From positions 1 to 36,759 of the forward strand of contig NZ_QOCZ01000040.1 of the NCBI RefSeq assembly GCF_018207095.1: a stretch of 36,759 nt of DNA, read 5' to 3'. The notes under the pieces are model-generated. The model saw nothing but the letters and a program-made list of their open reading frames with translations. It had not been told where the DNA came from and made no database searches. The translations under genes and the position numbers were made by a program. The DNA comes from Nocardiopsis sp. MG754419 (GTDB lineage Bacteria > Actinomycetota > Actinomycetes > Streptosporangiales > Streptosporangiaceae). Positions within the stretch are counted from its first letter, which is position 1; the number at the start of each line of letters is the position of its first letter. Shown one piece after another: positions 24,699 to 33,083 of this stretch.

Positions 24699-25097
24699 AT
24701 GACAATGACCGACCCGATCGCAGACATGTTGACGCGTCTGCGTAACGCGAATTCGGCTTTCCACGACACCGTGACGATGCCGTATTCCAAGATCAAGGCG
24801 CACATCGCCGAGGTCCTCCAGGCGGAGGGCTTCATCCAGGGGTGGCGGACCGAGGAGGCCACTGTCGGCCAGAACCTCGTTCTCGAGCTGAAGTACGGCC
24901 CCACGCGTGAGCGCTCCATCGCGGGCATCCGCCGGGTCTCCAAGCCCGGTCTCCGCGTGTACGCGAAGAAGGACAACCTTCCTCGCGTTCTGGGTGGCCT
25001 CGGTGTGGCCATCATTTCGACGTCCGGCGGCCTGATGACTGACAAGCAGGCCAAGAAGCGTGGCGTGGGCGGCGAAGTCCTCGCTTACGTCTGGTAA
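24699..25097 (+). CDS. rpsH: 30S ribosomal protein S8
   Basis: A 132-residue S8, a primary 16S rRNA binder that in E. coli represses the spc operon. I chose ATG 24699 ([25 protein letters not shown]), which matches the actinobacterial start and follows AGGAAGGG at 24681-24688. The in-frame GTG at 24678 would add seven residues and swallow this ribosome binding site. The C-terminal [37 protein letters not shown] is canonical. Confidence 0.96.
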   Translation: MTMTDPIADMLTRLRNANSAFHDTVTMPYSKIKAHIAEVLQAEGFIQGWRTEEATVGQNLVLELKYGPTRERSIAGIRRVSKPGLRVYAKKDNLPRVLGGLGVAIISTSGGLMTDKQAKKRGVGGEVLAYVW

Positions 25098-25116
25098 CTA
25101 GGGAGAGACGAAAAGC

Positions 25117-25653
25117 ATGTCGCGTATCGGTCGACTGCCGCTCTCGGTCCCCAAGGGCGTCGAGGTCACGATTAACGGGCAAGACGTCACTGTCAAGGGG
25201 CCGAAGGGCGAACTGAAGCACACGATCACCGAGCCCATCACCGCCTCCTTCGAGGATGGTGTGGTCACGGTGGCTCGTCCCGATGACAAGCCGGAGAACC
25301 GGTCGCTGCACGGTCTGACCCGTGCACTGGTGGCCAACCTCGTCGAGGGTGTCTCCAAGGGCTACACCAAGACGCTGGAGATCCACGGTGTGGGTTACCG
25401 CGTCCAGGCCCGTGGCTCCAACCTGGAGTTCTCGCTGGGCTACAGCCACCCCGTCGTGGTCGAGCCGCCGGAGGGCATCACCTTCCGGGTCGAGAAGCCG
25501 ACCATCCTTCACGTCGAGGGCATCGACAAGCAGTTGGTGGGCCAGGTCGCCGCGAACATCCGCGGTCTGCGCAGGCCTGACCCGTACAAGGCCAAGGGCG
25601 TGCGGTACCAGGGTGAGCACATCCGCCGTAAGGCCGGAAAGGCTGGTAAGTAG
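25117..25653 (+). CDS. rplF: 50S ribosomal protein L6
   Basis: A 178-residue L6, made of two duplicated domains near the sarcin-ricin loop and factor site. It begins [33 protein letters not shown] and ends with [30 protein letters not shown], the conserved rRNA-binding tail. The ATG follows AGGGAGAGACG. rplR begins 2 nt after the stop. Confidence 0.98.
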   Translation: MSRIGRLPLSVPKGVEVTINGQDVTVKGPKGELKHTITEPITASFEDGVVTVARPDDKPENRSLHGLTRALVANLVEGVSKGYTKTLEIHGVGYRVQARGSNLEFSLGYSHPVVVEPPEGITFRVEKPTILHVEGIDKQLVGQVAANIRGLRRPDPYKAKGVRYQGEHIRRKAGKAGK

Positions 25654-25655
25654 GC

Positions 25656-26036
25656 ATGGGCATCGCCGTGAGCCGCAAGCGCACCGCTAAGGCCACCACC
25701 GCGCGCAAGCGTCGTCAGTTCCGCGTGCGCAAGAAGGTCGTCGGGACCGCTGAGCGTCCCCGTCTGGCCGTCTTCCGCTCCTCCAAGCACATCGTCGCCC
25801 AGCTGATCGACGACACCAAGGGTCACACCCTGGTCGCCGCGTCCAGCGTCGAGGCCGACGTGCGTGGGGTCGATGGCACCAAGTCGGACAAGTCCGTCAA
25901 GGTCGGCCAGCTCGTCGCGCAGCGCGCGAAGGACGCCGGTATCACCCAGGTCGTGTTCGACCGCGGTGGTAACCGCTACGCCGGTCGTATCGTGAAGCTC
26001 GCCGACGCGGCGCGCGAGGGCGGGCTGGAGTTCTGA
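25656..26036 (+). CDS. rplR: 50S ribosomal protein L18
   Basis: A 126-residue L18 that binds 5S rRNA with L5 in the central protuberance. The basic N-terminus ([48 protein letters not shown]) and C-terminal [28 protein letters not shown] are typical. The start is 2 nt after rplF, and rpsE is 46 nt downstream. Confidence 0.97.
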   Translation: MGIAVSRKRTAKATTARKRRQFRVRKKVVGTAERPRLAVFRSSKHIVAQLIDDTKGHTLVAASSVEADVRGVDGTKSDKSVKVGQLVAQRAKDAGITQVVFDRGGNRYAGRIVKLADAAREGGLEF

Positions 26037-26082
26037 TGACGTCTGTAAAGGCCGAGTACAACCACGAGAAGAGGAACCACTG

Positions 26083-26685
26083 ATGGCTGCAGCACCGCGG
26101 CGCGGCGCCGGTGGCGAGCGGCGTGATCGCCGTGACGATCGCCGCGGCGGCGCCGCAGACAAGGGTGTCTCCTACATCGAGAAGGTCGTGACCATCAACC
26201 GGGTCGCGAAGGTCGTCAAGGGCGGCCGTCGCTTCTCCTTCACCGCGCTCGTCGTCGTCGGTGACGGCAACGGCATGGTGGGTGTCGGTTACGGCAAGGC
26301 CAAGGAAGTTCCGGCCGCCATCGCCAAGGGTGTCGAGGAGGCGAAGAAGAACTTCTTCCGCGTCCCCCGCATCCAGGGCACGATCACGCACCAGGTCCAG
26401 GGCGAGGAGGCCGCGGGTGTCGTCCTGCTGCGTCCGGCCGCCCCGGGTACCGGTGTGATCGCCGGTGGTCCGGTCCGCGCCGTCCTGGAGTGCGCCGGTA
26501 TCCACGACGTCCTGAGCAAGTCGCTCGGTTCGTCCAACCCGCTCAACATCGTGCACGCCACGGTGGCCGCTCTGAAGGGCCTCAACCAGCCCGAGGAGAT
26601 CGCCGCCCGTCGTGGTCTGCCGATCGAGGACGTCGCCCCGGCCGCCATGCTGCGCGCTCGTGCTGAGGCGAAGGCAGGAGCCTGA
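26083..26685 (+). CDS. rpsE: 30S ribosomal protein S5
   Basis: A 200-residue S5 involved in decoding accuracy and the mRNA entry helicase. After an Arg/Gly/Asp-rich N-terminal extension (residues 1-25) come the double-stranded-RNA-binding fold ([46 protein letters not shown]) and the C-terminal domain ([41 protein letters not shown]). No change typical of spectinomycin resistance is evident in the VKGGRRFSF loop. The ATG follows GAAGAGGAACC. Confidence 0.97.
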   Translation: MAAAPRRGAGGERRDRRDDRRGGAADKGVSYIEKVVTINRVAKVVKGGRRFSFTALVVVGDGNGMVGVGYGKAKEVPAAIAKGVEEAKKNFFRVPRIQGTITHQVQGEEAAGVVLLRPAAPGTGVIAGGPVRAVLECAGIHDVLSKSLGSSNPLNIVHATVAALKGLNQPEEIAARRGLPIEDVAPAAMLRARAEAKAGA

Positions 26686-26687
26686 TC

Positions 26688-26873
26688 ATGGCCAAGATCA
26701 AGATCACGCAGACCCGCTCCAAGATCGGCGGCAAGGTGAAGCAGCACGCTGCTCTCCAGTCGCTGGCTCTGGGTCGCATCGGCAAGTCCACCGTCCGTGA
26801 GGACCGCCCTGAGGTTCGCGGGCAGATCACGATCGTCTCGCACCTCGTCACTGTCGAGGAGGTCGCAGAATGA
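26688..26873 (+). CDS. rpmD: 50S ribosomal protein L30
   Basis: A 61-residue L30, standard for bacteria that keep it. It reads [61 protein letters not shown]. It begins 2 nt after the rpsE stop with AGGCAGGAG upstream and overlaps rplO by 4 nt. Confidence 0.97.
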   Translation: MAKIKITQTRSKIGGKVKQHAALQSLALGRIGKSTVREDRPEVRGQITIVSHLVTVEEVAE

Positions 26874-27334
26874 GCGACTACAACCCCGACGAGCCGCTCA
26901 AGCTGCACCACCTGCGTCCCGCCCCGGGTGCCAACAAGGCCAAGATCCGCAAGGGTCGTGGCGAGGCCTCCAAGGGTAAGACCGCGGGTCGCGGTACCAA
27001 GGGCACCAAGGCTCGTAACACCGTTCGTCCCGGTTTCGAGGGTGGGCAGATGCCCCTCATCCGCCGGGTCCCGAAGCTCAAGGGCTTCAGCAACGCCCGG
27101 TTCAAGACGTCCTACCAGGTCGTCAACCTGGACAAGCTGAGCGAGCTCTACCCCGAGGGTGGCGAGGTCACCGTCGAGGGCCTGGTGGCCAAGGGCGCGG
27201 TTCGCAAGAACCAGCTCGTCAAGGTCCTGGGCACCGGTGAGATCACCGTCGCCGTGCAGGTGAGCGCCAACGCGTTCTCCTCCGCTGCGAAGGACAAGAT
27301 CACCGCCGCCGGTGGCACCGTCACCGAGCTGTAG
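26870..27334 (+). CDS. rplO: 50S ribosomal protein L15
   Basis: A 154-residue L15, a late 50S assembly protein. The N-terminal Gly/Arg-rich extension ([62 protein letters not shown]) penetrates the subunit. The C-terminal globular part ends [13 protein letters not shown]. It starts within the end of rpmD (ATGA). A terminator-like hairpin lies 24 nt after the stop, before secY. Confidence 0.97.
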   Translation: MSDYNPDEPLKLHHLRPAPGANKAKIRKGRGEASKGKTAGRGTKGTKARNTVRPGFEGGQMPLIRRVPKLKGFSNARFKTSYQVVNLDKLSELYPEGGEVTVEGLVAKGAVRKNQLVKVLGTGEITVAVQVSANAFSSAAKDKITAAGGTVTEL

Positions 27335-27357
27335 GGGCATCCCTACGATGCCGTATC

Positions 27358-27407
27358 GAGGGCGTCCGCCCGGCTGATCCGACAGGATCCGCTGGTCGGA
27401 CGCCCTC
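27358..27407 (+). terminator. Hairpin between rplO and secY
   Basis: Bases 27358-27368 pair perfectly with 27397-27407 (11 bp) around a 28-nt loop that can form an inner ATCC/GGAT stem. No T tract follows. A TCGGGGTCCCCGA palindrome lies at 27481-27493. The 282-nt spacer holds no gene; I found no convincing -35/-10 pair for secY, only the isolated elements TACAGT (27466-27471) and TTGACG (27494-27499). Confidence 0.55.
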
Positions 27408-27616
27408 TGGCGTTGCGAATGTTGATCGTTATGACGCTCGAACCCTGCTGTTCGGTGATGGCTGTTACAGTGCCATCTGTTCGGGGTCCCCGATTGACGT
27501 AATGTGAGTACTTCCGAGCAACGGGCGACGTGCCCGCTGCTGACGTTCTACGACGATTCAGGATCGGCCGCGATGTCTGGAACCGGTTCCGCCGCCGAAG
27601 CCGCGCAGGAGGAGAC

Positions 27617-28930
27617 GTGCTAGGTGCGTTCGTTCGTGCATTCCGCACGCCCGACCTGCGCAATAAGCTGCTGTTCACACTGTTCATCCTGACGCTCTTC
27701 CGTCTGGGGTCGGTGATCCCGGCACCGGGTATCGACTCGGCGGCGATCAGGGAGCAGATGGAGACCATCACCTCCGCCGACCAGTCCGGCGTCTACGCCC
27801 TGGTCAACCTGTTCAGTGGTGGCGCGCTTCTGCAACTGGCGGTGTTCGCGCTCGGTGTCATGCCGTACATCACCGCGAGCATCATCATCAACCTGCTGAC
27901 GGTGGTCATCCCCCGCCTGGAGGCCCTCAAGAAGGAGGGCCAGGCCGGCCAGGGAAAGATCACTCAGTACACCCGTTATCTCACGCTCATGCTGGCGGTG
28001 CTGCAGGCGACCAGCATCGTGGCCATGGCCCGGACCGGCGCGCTGTTCCAGAACGCCATCCCGGTCTCCTCCTACATGCCGAACCAGGACATCCTCACTC
28101 TGGTGACCATCGTCTTCACGATGACCGCGGGTACCGCGATCATCATGTGGATGGGCGAGCTCATCACCGAGCGCGGTGTCGGCAACGGTATGTCGCTCCT
28201 CATCTTCACCCAGGTCATCGCGGTCTTCCCGTCCTCGATCATGGGTCTGTACGAAGAGCGTTCGGTCTGGATCTTCACCATCATCTGCATCGCCGGTCTC
28301 GCCCTGATCACCGCCGTGGTGTTCATGGAGCAGGCCCAGCGCCGTATTCCGGTGCAGTACGCCAAGCGGATGGTGGGCCGGCGGATGTACGGAGGCAGTT
28401 CCACCTACATCCCGCTGAAGGTCAACCAGGCGGGCATCATCCCGGTGATCTTCGCCTCCTCCCTGCTGTACCTTCCGCAGCTGATCGTCGGTCTGATCGG
28501 GCAGGACTCCACCCACCCGGTGGCGCAGTTCTTCCAGACCTACTTCCTCACCGGCACCCACCCCGTGTACATGGCGACGTTCTTCGTCATGATCGTCGGC
28601 TTCGCGTTCTTCTATGTGGCGATTACCTTCAACCCCACTGAGGTCGCCGACAACATGAAGAAGTACGGTGGGTTCATCCCGGGTATCCGACCAGGGCGTC
28701 CGACCGCCGAGTACCTCGACTACGTGCTCACGCGGCTCACGACCCCCGGCTCTCTGTACCTGGGTGTGATCGCTCTCCTGCCGATGGTCGCTCTCGGTGC
28801 CACCGGTGCCGACATGAACTTCCCGTTCGGCGGGACGAGCATCCTGATCATGGTCGGTGTCGGGCTGGACACGGTGAAGCAGATCGAGAGTCACCTCCAG
28901 CAGAGGAACTACGAAGGTTTTCTGCGATAA
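27617..28930 (+). CDS. secY: Preprotein translocase subunit SecY
   Basis: A 437-residue SecY, the ten-helix channel of the SecYEG translocon for export and membrane insertion. I chose GTG 27617 (MLGAFVRAFRTPDLRNKLLFTLFIL), which has AGGAGGAG at 27606-27613 and aligns with actinobacterial SecY. The in-frame GTG at 27530 adds 29 Arg-rich, non-conserved residues. Hallmarks are the plug region after RLGSVIPAPGID, the TITASIIINLL-type helix 2 segment (YITASIIINLL), the cytoplasmic loop QRRIPVQYAKRMVGRRMYGG and the C-terminal loop FNPTEVADNMKKYGGFIPGIRPGRPTAEYLDYVLTR. adk follows with no gap. Confidence 0.97.
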   Translation: MLGAFVRAFRTPDLRNKLLFTLFILTLFRLGSVIPAPGIDSAAIREQMETITSADQSGVYALVNLFSGGALLQLAVFALGVMPYITASIIINLLTVVIPRLEALKKEGQAGQGKITQYTRYLTLMLAVLQATSIVAMARTGALFQNAIPVSSYMPNQDILTLVTIVFTMTAGTAIIMWMGELITERGVGNGMSLLIFTQVIAVFPSSIMGLYEERSVWIFTIICIAGLALITAVVFMEQAQRRIPVQYAKRMVGRRMYGGSSTYIPLKVNQAGIIPVIFASSLLYLPQLIVGLIGQDSTHPVAQFFQTYFLTGTHPVYMATFFVMIVGFAFFYVAITFNPTEVADNMKKYGGFIPGIRPGRPTAEYLDYVLTRLTTPGSLYLGVIALLPMVALGATGADMNFPFGGTSILIMVGVGLDTVKQIESHLQQRNYEGFLR

Positions 28931-29590
28931 ATGCGTGCAGTATTGGTGGGGCCGCCTGGGGCCGGTAAAGGCACCCAGGCCCAGATCCTCGCGGAAGAAC
29001 TGTCGATCCCGAAGGTGTCCACCGGTGACATCTTCCGGGCCAACGTCAGCGGCGGGACCGAACTCGGCAAGAAGGCCAAGGAGTTCATGGACCGTGGCGA
29101 CCTCGTCCCCGACGAGGTCACCAACGCCATGGTCAAGGACCGCCTGGCCCAGGACGACGCCGCGGAGGGCTTCCTGCTGGACGGGTTCCCCCGCAACGTC
29201 GCCCAGGCCGAGACGCTCCAGCGCATGCTCGCCGACCTCGGCGGCGGCTTGGACGTCGTCCTGGAGCTGAGGGTCGACGAGGAGGAGGTCGTCAAGCGGC
29301 TCTCCGGTCGTCGGTCCTGCCCCGAGTGCGGCCGTGTGTACCACGTGGAGTACGACGCCCCGCGTACCGCGGACGCGTGCGACAACGAGGGCGCCGCTCT
29401 GTACCAGCGTGAGGACGACCGCGAGGAGACCATCCGGCACCGCCTCAAGGTCTACCGGGAGCAGACGGCCCCGCTGGTGGAGTACTACTCCGCCGAGGGT
29501 CTGCTGGCCACCATCTCCGCCACGGGTCCCGTGGCCGAGGTGACGGCCCGCGCCCAGGGGGCCATCGCCGAGAAGCGATCGGCCGTCTGA
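28931..29590 (+). CDS. adk: Adenylate kinase
   Basis: A 219-residue long-form adenylate kinase, catalysing ATP + AMP = 2 ADP in the cytosol. The P-loop is GPPGAGKGT (7-15), the AMP-binding segment is [10 protein letters not shown], and DGFPRN follows at 84-89. The LID has a zinc site in the Gram-positive arrangement: C130, C133 and C150, with Glu at 153 where Bacillus enzymes have Asp. The ATG directly abuts the secY stop codon, so translation is probably coupled. The stop overlaps the map start by one base. The secY-adk-map order is common in actinobacteria and Firmicutes. Confidence 0.97.
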   Translation: MRAVLVGPPGAGKGTQAQILAEELSIPKVSTGDIFRANVSGGTELGKKAKEFMDRGDLVPDEVTNAMVKDRLAQDDAAEGFLLDGFPRNVAQAETLQRMLADLGGGLDVVLELRVDEEEVVKRLSGRRSCPECGRVYHVEYDAPRTADACDNEGAALYQREDDREETIRHRLKVYREQTAPLVEYYSAEGLLATISATGPVAEVTARAQGAIAEKRSAV

Positions 29591-30414
29591 TGTTCCGCAA
29601 GGGCGATCCCGAGGTGCAGATCAAGACTCCGGAACAGATCGCGAAGATGAGGGCGGCGGGCCAGGTCGTGGCCCGCGCCCTGGACACCCTCCGGGCCGCG
29701 GTGCGGCCCGGGGTGTCCACCCTCGAACTCGACGCGATCGCGGAGAAGGTCATCCGTGACGCCGAGGCCGTCCCGTCGTTCAAGGGCTACCACGGTTTCC
29801 CGGGTTCGATCTGCGCCTCGGTCAACGAGGAGGTCGTGCACGGGATCCCGAGCGCGGACCGTGTGCTGGCCGACGGCGACATCATCTCCATCGACTGCGG
29901 TGCCATCCTCGACGGCTGGCACGGCGACTCCGCGGTCACCATCGCGGTGGGCGAGGCCCGTTCCGAGGACCTCGCCATGATGGAGGTGTGCGAGGAGTCC
30001 ATGTGGCGGGGTATCGCGGAGATGGTCCCGGGCAAGCGCCTGGGGGACATCGGCTTCGCGATCGGCGGTCACATCGCGCAGAACGGTGGCTACGGCAACG
30101 TGCGCGAGTACGGCGGCCACGGCATCGGGACCCAGATGCACATGGACCCGCACGTGCTCAACTACGGCAAGCGGGGCCGCGGTCTGCGGCTGCGCGAGGG
30201 CATGTGCCTGGCGATCGAGCCGATGACCACGCTCGGTCGACACGACGTGGTGGAGCTCGACGACGGTTGGACCGTGGTCACGAAGGACGGCAGGCGTGCC
30301 GCGCACTTCGAGCACACCGTGGCGATCACCGCGGACGGACCGATGGTCCTGACCGCACGCGAGTCGAATCGCGATAAAATCACCGCGATGGGGTTCGTCC
30401 AGCCGACCTGGTGA
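29590..30414 (+). CDS. map: Methionine aminopeptidase, type I
   Basis: A 274-residue enzyme that removes the initiator methionine from nascent proteins. All five dinuclear metal ligands are present: D102, D113, H177, E210 and E241, within SIDCGAILDGWHGDSA, YGGHGIG, LAIEPM and HFEHTVAI. Residues 1-15 form only a short N-terminal extension, without the zinc or SH3-binding motifs seen in some mycobacterial paralogs. The ATG overlaps the adk stop by one base (TGATG). Coupling to adk and secY puts nascent-chain processing beside secretion. Confidence 0.97.
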   Translation: MFRKGDPEVQIKTPEQIAKMRAAGQVVARALDTLRAAVRPGVSTLELDAIAEKVIRDAEAVPSFKGYHGFPGSICASVNEEVVHGIPSADRVLADGDIISIDCGAILDGWHGDSAVTIAVGEARSEDLAMMEVCEESMWRGIAEMVPGKRLGDIGFAIGGHIAQNGGYGNVREYGGHGIGTQMHMDPHVLNYGKRGRGLRLREGMCLAIEPMTTLGRHDVVELDDGWTVVTKDGRRAAHFEHTVAITADGPMVLTARESNRDKITAMGFVQPTW

Positions 30415-30498
30415 CGGCGGGCCCACCCCCGTGTCCCGCCGGATCCCGGCGGCTATGGGGTGGCGACCACTCACAGGTGTGAAGGCGAGGTGCGCGCA

Positions 30499-30966
30499 GT
30501 GTCCGAACCTGTGCCGTCGATCCGCACGTCCGACTCCGAGCGCGACCATGTCGCCCGGCTGCTCCAGGAGCACTTCGCCCAGGGGCGGCTGGACCACGAG
30601 GAGTTCACCGAGCGGCTCGGCCTCGCCTACAAGGCCAAGACCGTGGACGATCTCGCGCGGGTCACCGCCGATCTCCCCGAGAAGGACCTGGTGGACGTGG
30701 GGCGCGCGGCCGGCGCCGATCTCGGCGCGGCGGCGCCCCCGTTGCGTCTGCGCGACCCCGCCCTCATGGTCCCGTGGTGGCTCTACGGCGGCGTCAACGT
30801 CCTCTGTTTCACCATCTGGCTCATCGTGTACTTCACCACCGGGGCCTCGTACCCGTGGTTCCTGTGGGTGCTGGGTCCCTGGGGGATCCTGATGCTGGTC
30901 GTGACGTTCGGTGTGCTGGCCGCCCAGCGCGGCGGTCAGGGCGACGAGCACCAGGGTCAGGGCTGA
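30499..30966 (+). CDS. DUF1707 domain membrane protein
   Basis: A 155-residue protein. The N-terminal DUF1707 motif (residues of about 8-60) is clear: IRTSDSERDHVARLLQEHFAQGRLDHEEFTERLGLAYKAKTVDDLARVTADLP. Two membrane helices follow (about 95-117 and 122-147: WWLYGGVNVLCFTIWLIVYF and WFLWVLGPWGILMLVVTFGV). DUF1707 proteins are common in actinobacteria and of unknown function, often beside envelope or sigma-factor genes. I chose GTG 30499, with GAAGGCGAGG 8 nt upstream; GTG 30490 and 30460 are in-frame alternatives. It ends in a short dyad (30954-30969) overlapping the stop. Confidence 0.85.
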   Translation: MSEPVPSIRTSDSERDHVARLLQEHFAQGRLDHEEFTERLGLAYKAKTVDDLARVTADLPEKDLVDVGRAAGADLGAAAPPLRLRDPALMVPWWLYGGVNVLCFTIWLIVYFTTGASYPWFLWVLGPWGILMLVVTFGVLAAQRGGQGDEHQGQG

Positions 30967-31213
30967 CCCCCGCCTCCGGGTCCCAGGCGTCCGACGTGCC
31001 GGCGGCGCCACGCCCGAGGTCGAAGGGTGGATCCCCGGCGGGCGACGCGCTTCCCACAGGGGAAGAGGTCCCTCGTCTGGGCGGTTGTCGCCCTGGTGCG
31101 TCGGGGGGATCGGGGTCGATGTCGGTCTCGGGGCGCCTTGCGCGTTTTCGTTCGAGGGGACGGACCGTGTAGGCTGCTCTGCTCTGTGGTCGGGAGCACT
31201 TGCCGGAAGGGGA
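30967..31213. other. Spacer upstream of infA, no gene seen
   Basis: No reading frame here has a recognisable product. A possible promoter, TTCGTT (31147-31152) with TAGGCT (31170-31175) at 17 bp, lies towards the end. Otherwise I see nothing firm. Confidence 0.35.
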
Positions 31214-31253
31214 TAGACTGACACTGCCCATACGCGGGCTGTTGGGTCAGTCT
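31214..31253 (+). promoter_or_regulatory. Dyad and -10-like element upstream of infA
   Basis: TAGACT (31214-31219) is a strong -10 hexamer, though the -35 position (CGGGAG, 31191-31196) is poor. It opens a dyad: AGACTGAC (31215-31222) with GTCAGTCT (31246-31253), plus inner GCCC (31226-31229) with GGGC (31236-31239). A T-rich GCCTTCTTT follows. It may be the infA promoter with an operator, or a terminator for the upstream transcript. Confidence 0.45.
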
Positions 31254-31437
31254 GCCTTCTTTGTGCCACGTCATTCCATCGACGTACGCTCTCTCGCAGT
31301 TGGCCCGAGCTTCCAGTGTGTTTCGGCTTCGGCGATCCCGGTTCACCGCGATCGCCCTAGTCTTCGTGTCATGCGAGGCCACTGGGGTCGCGTCGGGTTG
31401 TCATGATCAACCAATTGATGAGCGAGGCGTGGAGGAC

Positions 31438-31659
31438 ATGGCGAAGAAAGACGGCGCCATCGAGATCGAGGGTTCCGTTGTCGAGTCGCTACCCAACGCT
31501 ATGTTCAAGGTAGAGCTCGACAACAAGCACACGGTCCTTGCCCACATCAGCGGCAAGATGCGGATGAACTACATCCGCATTCTCCCCGACGACCGGGTCG
31601 TCGTGGAGTTGAGCCCGTACGACCTCACGCGCGGGCGCATCGTTTACCGCTACAAGTAG
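31438..31659 (+). CDS. infA: Translation initiation factor IF-1
   Basis: A 73-residue IF-1, an OB-fold protein that occupies the 30S A site during initiation. The sequence [73 protein letters not shown] is essentially invariant in actinobacteria. The ATG at 31438 has GGAGG only 2 nt upstream and GCGAGG 10 nt upstream; the latter is the more plausible binding site. An in-frame GTG at 31429 exists but is less likely. rpmJ follows after 54 nt. Confidence 0.97.
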   Translation: MAKKDGAIEIEGSVVESLPNAMFKVELDNKHTVLAHISGKMRMNYIRILPDDRVVVELSPYDLTRGRIVYRYK

Positions 31660-31713
31660 CCCGTCAGGGGCCGGACGGCCCAAGACTGGTGATGTGATGA
31701 GTTCGGAGTCACC

Positions 31714-31827
31714 ATGAAGGTCAAGCCGAGCGTGAAGAAGATCTGCGCGAAGTGCCGCGTGATCCGCCGTAACGGCCGGATCATGGTCATTTGCTCGGAC
31801 CCGCGGCACAAGCAGCGCCAGGGCTGA
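31714..31827 (+). CDS. rpmJ: 50S ribosomal protein L36, zinc-binding type
   Basis: A 37-residue L36: [20 protein letters not shown], then [17 protein letters not shown]. The zinc ligands C11, C14, C27 and H32 are all present, so this is the zinc-containing form. Actinobacteria commonly hold a zinc-free L36 paralog elsewhere under Zur control. The ATG at 31714 has CGGAG at 31704-31708. It lies between infA and rpsM in the usual place. Confidence 0.97.
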   Translation: MKVKPSVKKICAKCRVIRRNGRIMVICSDPRHKQRQG

Positions 31828-31932
31828 TCCAGCCCCGGTTCGCCGGCCGCGACTTCCGCGTCGCTAACAGGACCCGGGTAGGGGAAGAAACTCCCCGGCC
31901 GGGCCGTGGAAACAACGAAATACCTGTTCCGA

Positions 31933-32001
31933 TCTCCCGCCCGTCGGTGGTGGGGGAGAACCCCCGGTCGGAGGCCGGGGCCTCGTCGATTGGGCGACGA
32001 G
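31933..32001 (+). promoter_or_regulatory. Three-hairpin leader before rpsM
   Basis: In the 225-nt rpmJ-rpsM spacer, TCTCCC (31933-31938) pairs with GGGAGA (31954-31959). CCCCGG (31962-31967) pairs with CCGGGG (31975-31980). CTCGTCG (31982-31988) pairs with CGACGAG (31995-32001). In E. coli the leader before rpsM is where S4 represses the alpha operon. Here the structure is only suggestive. Confidence 0.4.
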
Positions 32002-32052
32002 AGGAGGGAACGGGTCAGACCTCCGCACATGCATGGATGGAGTCTCGCCCAC

Positions 32053-32433
32053 ATGGCACGTATTGCCGGCGTAGACCTCCCCCGCGACAAGCGGGTGGAG
32101 ATCGCTCTCACGTACGTCTTCGGGGTTGGCCGTACGCGCGCCATCGAAACCCTGAAGAACACCGGTGTCGACGGGAACACGCGCGTCCACCAGCTGTCCG
32201 AAGAGGACCTGGTCACGCTGCGCGAGTGGATCGACGCCAACTACCAGGTCGAGGGTGACCTGCGACGCGAGGTCCAGGCCGACATCCGTCGCAAGATGGA
32301 GATCGGTAGCTACCAGGGCATTCGGCACCGCCGTGGTCTCCCGGTGCGTGGTCAGCGCACGCAGACCAACGCCCGCACCCGTAAGGGCAAGAAGAAGACC
32401 GTGGCCGGCAAGAAGAAGGCCGGCAAGAAGTAG
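32053..32433 (+). CDS. rpsM: 30S ribosomal protein S13
   Basis: A 126-residue S13 in the 30S head that contacts P-site tRNA and L5. It begins [34 protein letters not shown] and has the conserved [33 protein letters not shown]. The ATG at 32053 follows ATGGAG (32037-32042). The frame is open upstream, but that extension is not S13-like. rpsK is 66 nt downstream. Confidence 0.97.
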   Translation: MARIAGVDLPRDKRVEIALTYVFGVGRTRAIETLKNTGVDGNTRVHQLSEEDLVTLREWIDANYQVEGDLRREVQADIRRKMEIGSYQGIRHRRGLPVRGQRTQTNARTRKGKKKTVAGKKKAGKK

Positions 32434-32499
32434 TCCGCCTCGGACCTGTCAACCGCGTCCGAGACGAATACGGACCGATGATCTCTGGGAGTTTCACTC

Positions 32500-32904
<405 letters not shown>

Positions 32905-32913
32905 GTCGGCGCC

Positions 32914-33060
32914 GGCGCCCGCGTCTCCTACCCGCGGGCGCCTCGTGGTGCGGTCCGCCTCGACCCCGGTGGGGTCCGGGGCGGACCGGGTAGGAATCCG
33001 AGTAGGGGACACCACCGACCGGGTGGTGTCCGTCCGGTGGCCGTCATATAGCGGGCGGCC
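32914..33060 (+). promoter_or_regulatory. Run of four hairpins between rpsK and rpoA
   Basis: H1 pairs 32914-32923 with 32933-32942 (10 bp). H2 pairs 32951-32959 with 32980-32988 (9 bp) around an inner ACCCC/GGGGT stem (32963-32967 with 32971-32975). H3 pairs 33007-33016 with 33022-33031 (10 bp). H4 pairs 33039-33043 with 33056-33060 (5 bp). H1-H3 are perfect. The last lies just before the rpoA ribosome binding site. They may terminate part of the transcription, mark RNA processing, or control rpoA translation. Confidence 0.6.
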
Positions 33061-33083
33061 ATGTGGAAGGGAAGACACGGACC

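Noticed and set aside
27494..27499. TTGACG as the -35 of a secY promoter
   Set aside because: No acceptable -10 hexamer lies 16-19 bp downstream.
27530..27616. Longer secY from GTG 27530
   Set aside because: The added 29 residues are Arg-rich and unlike SecY; AGGAGGAG sits correctly before GTG 27617.
32905..33083. Deletion or decay of rpsD between rpsK and rpoA
   Set aside because: No S4-like remnant is visible, and Streptomyces also encodes rpsD away from this operon, so absence is ancestral rather than a recent loss.
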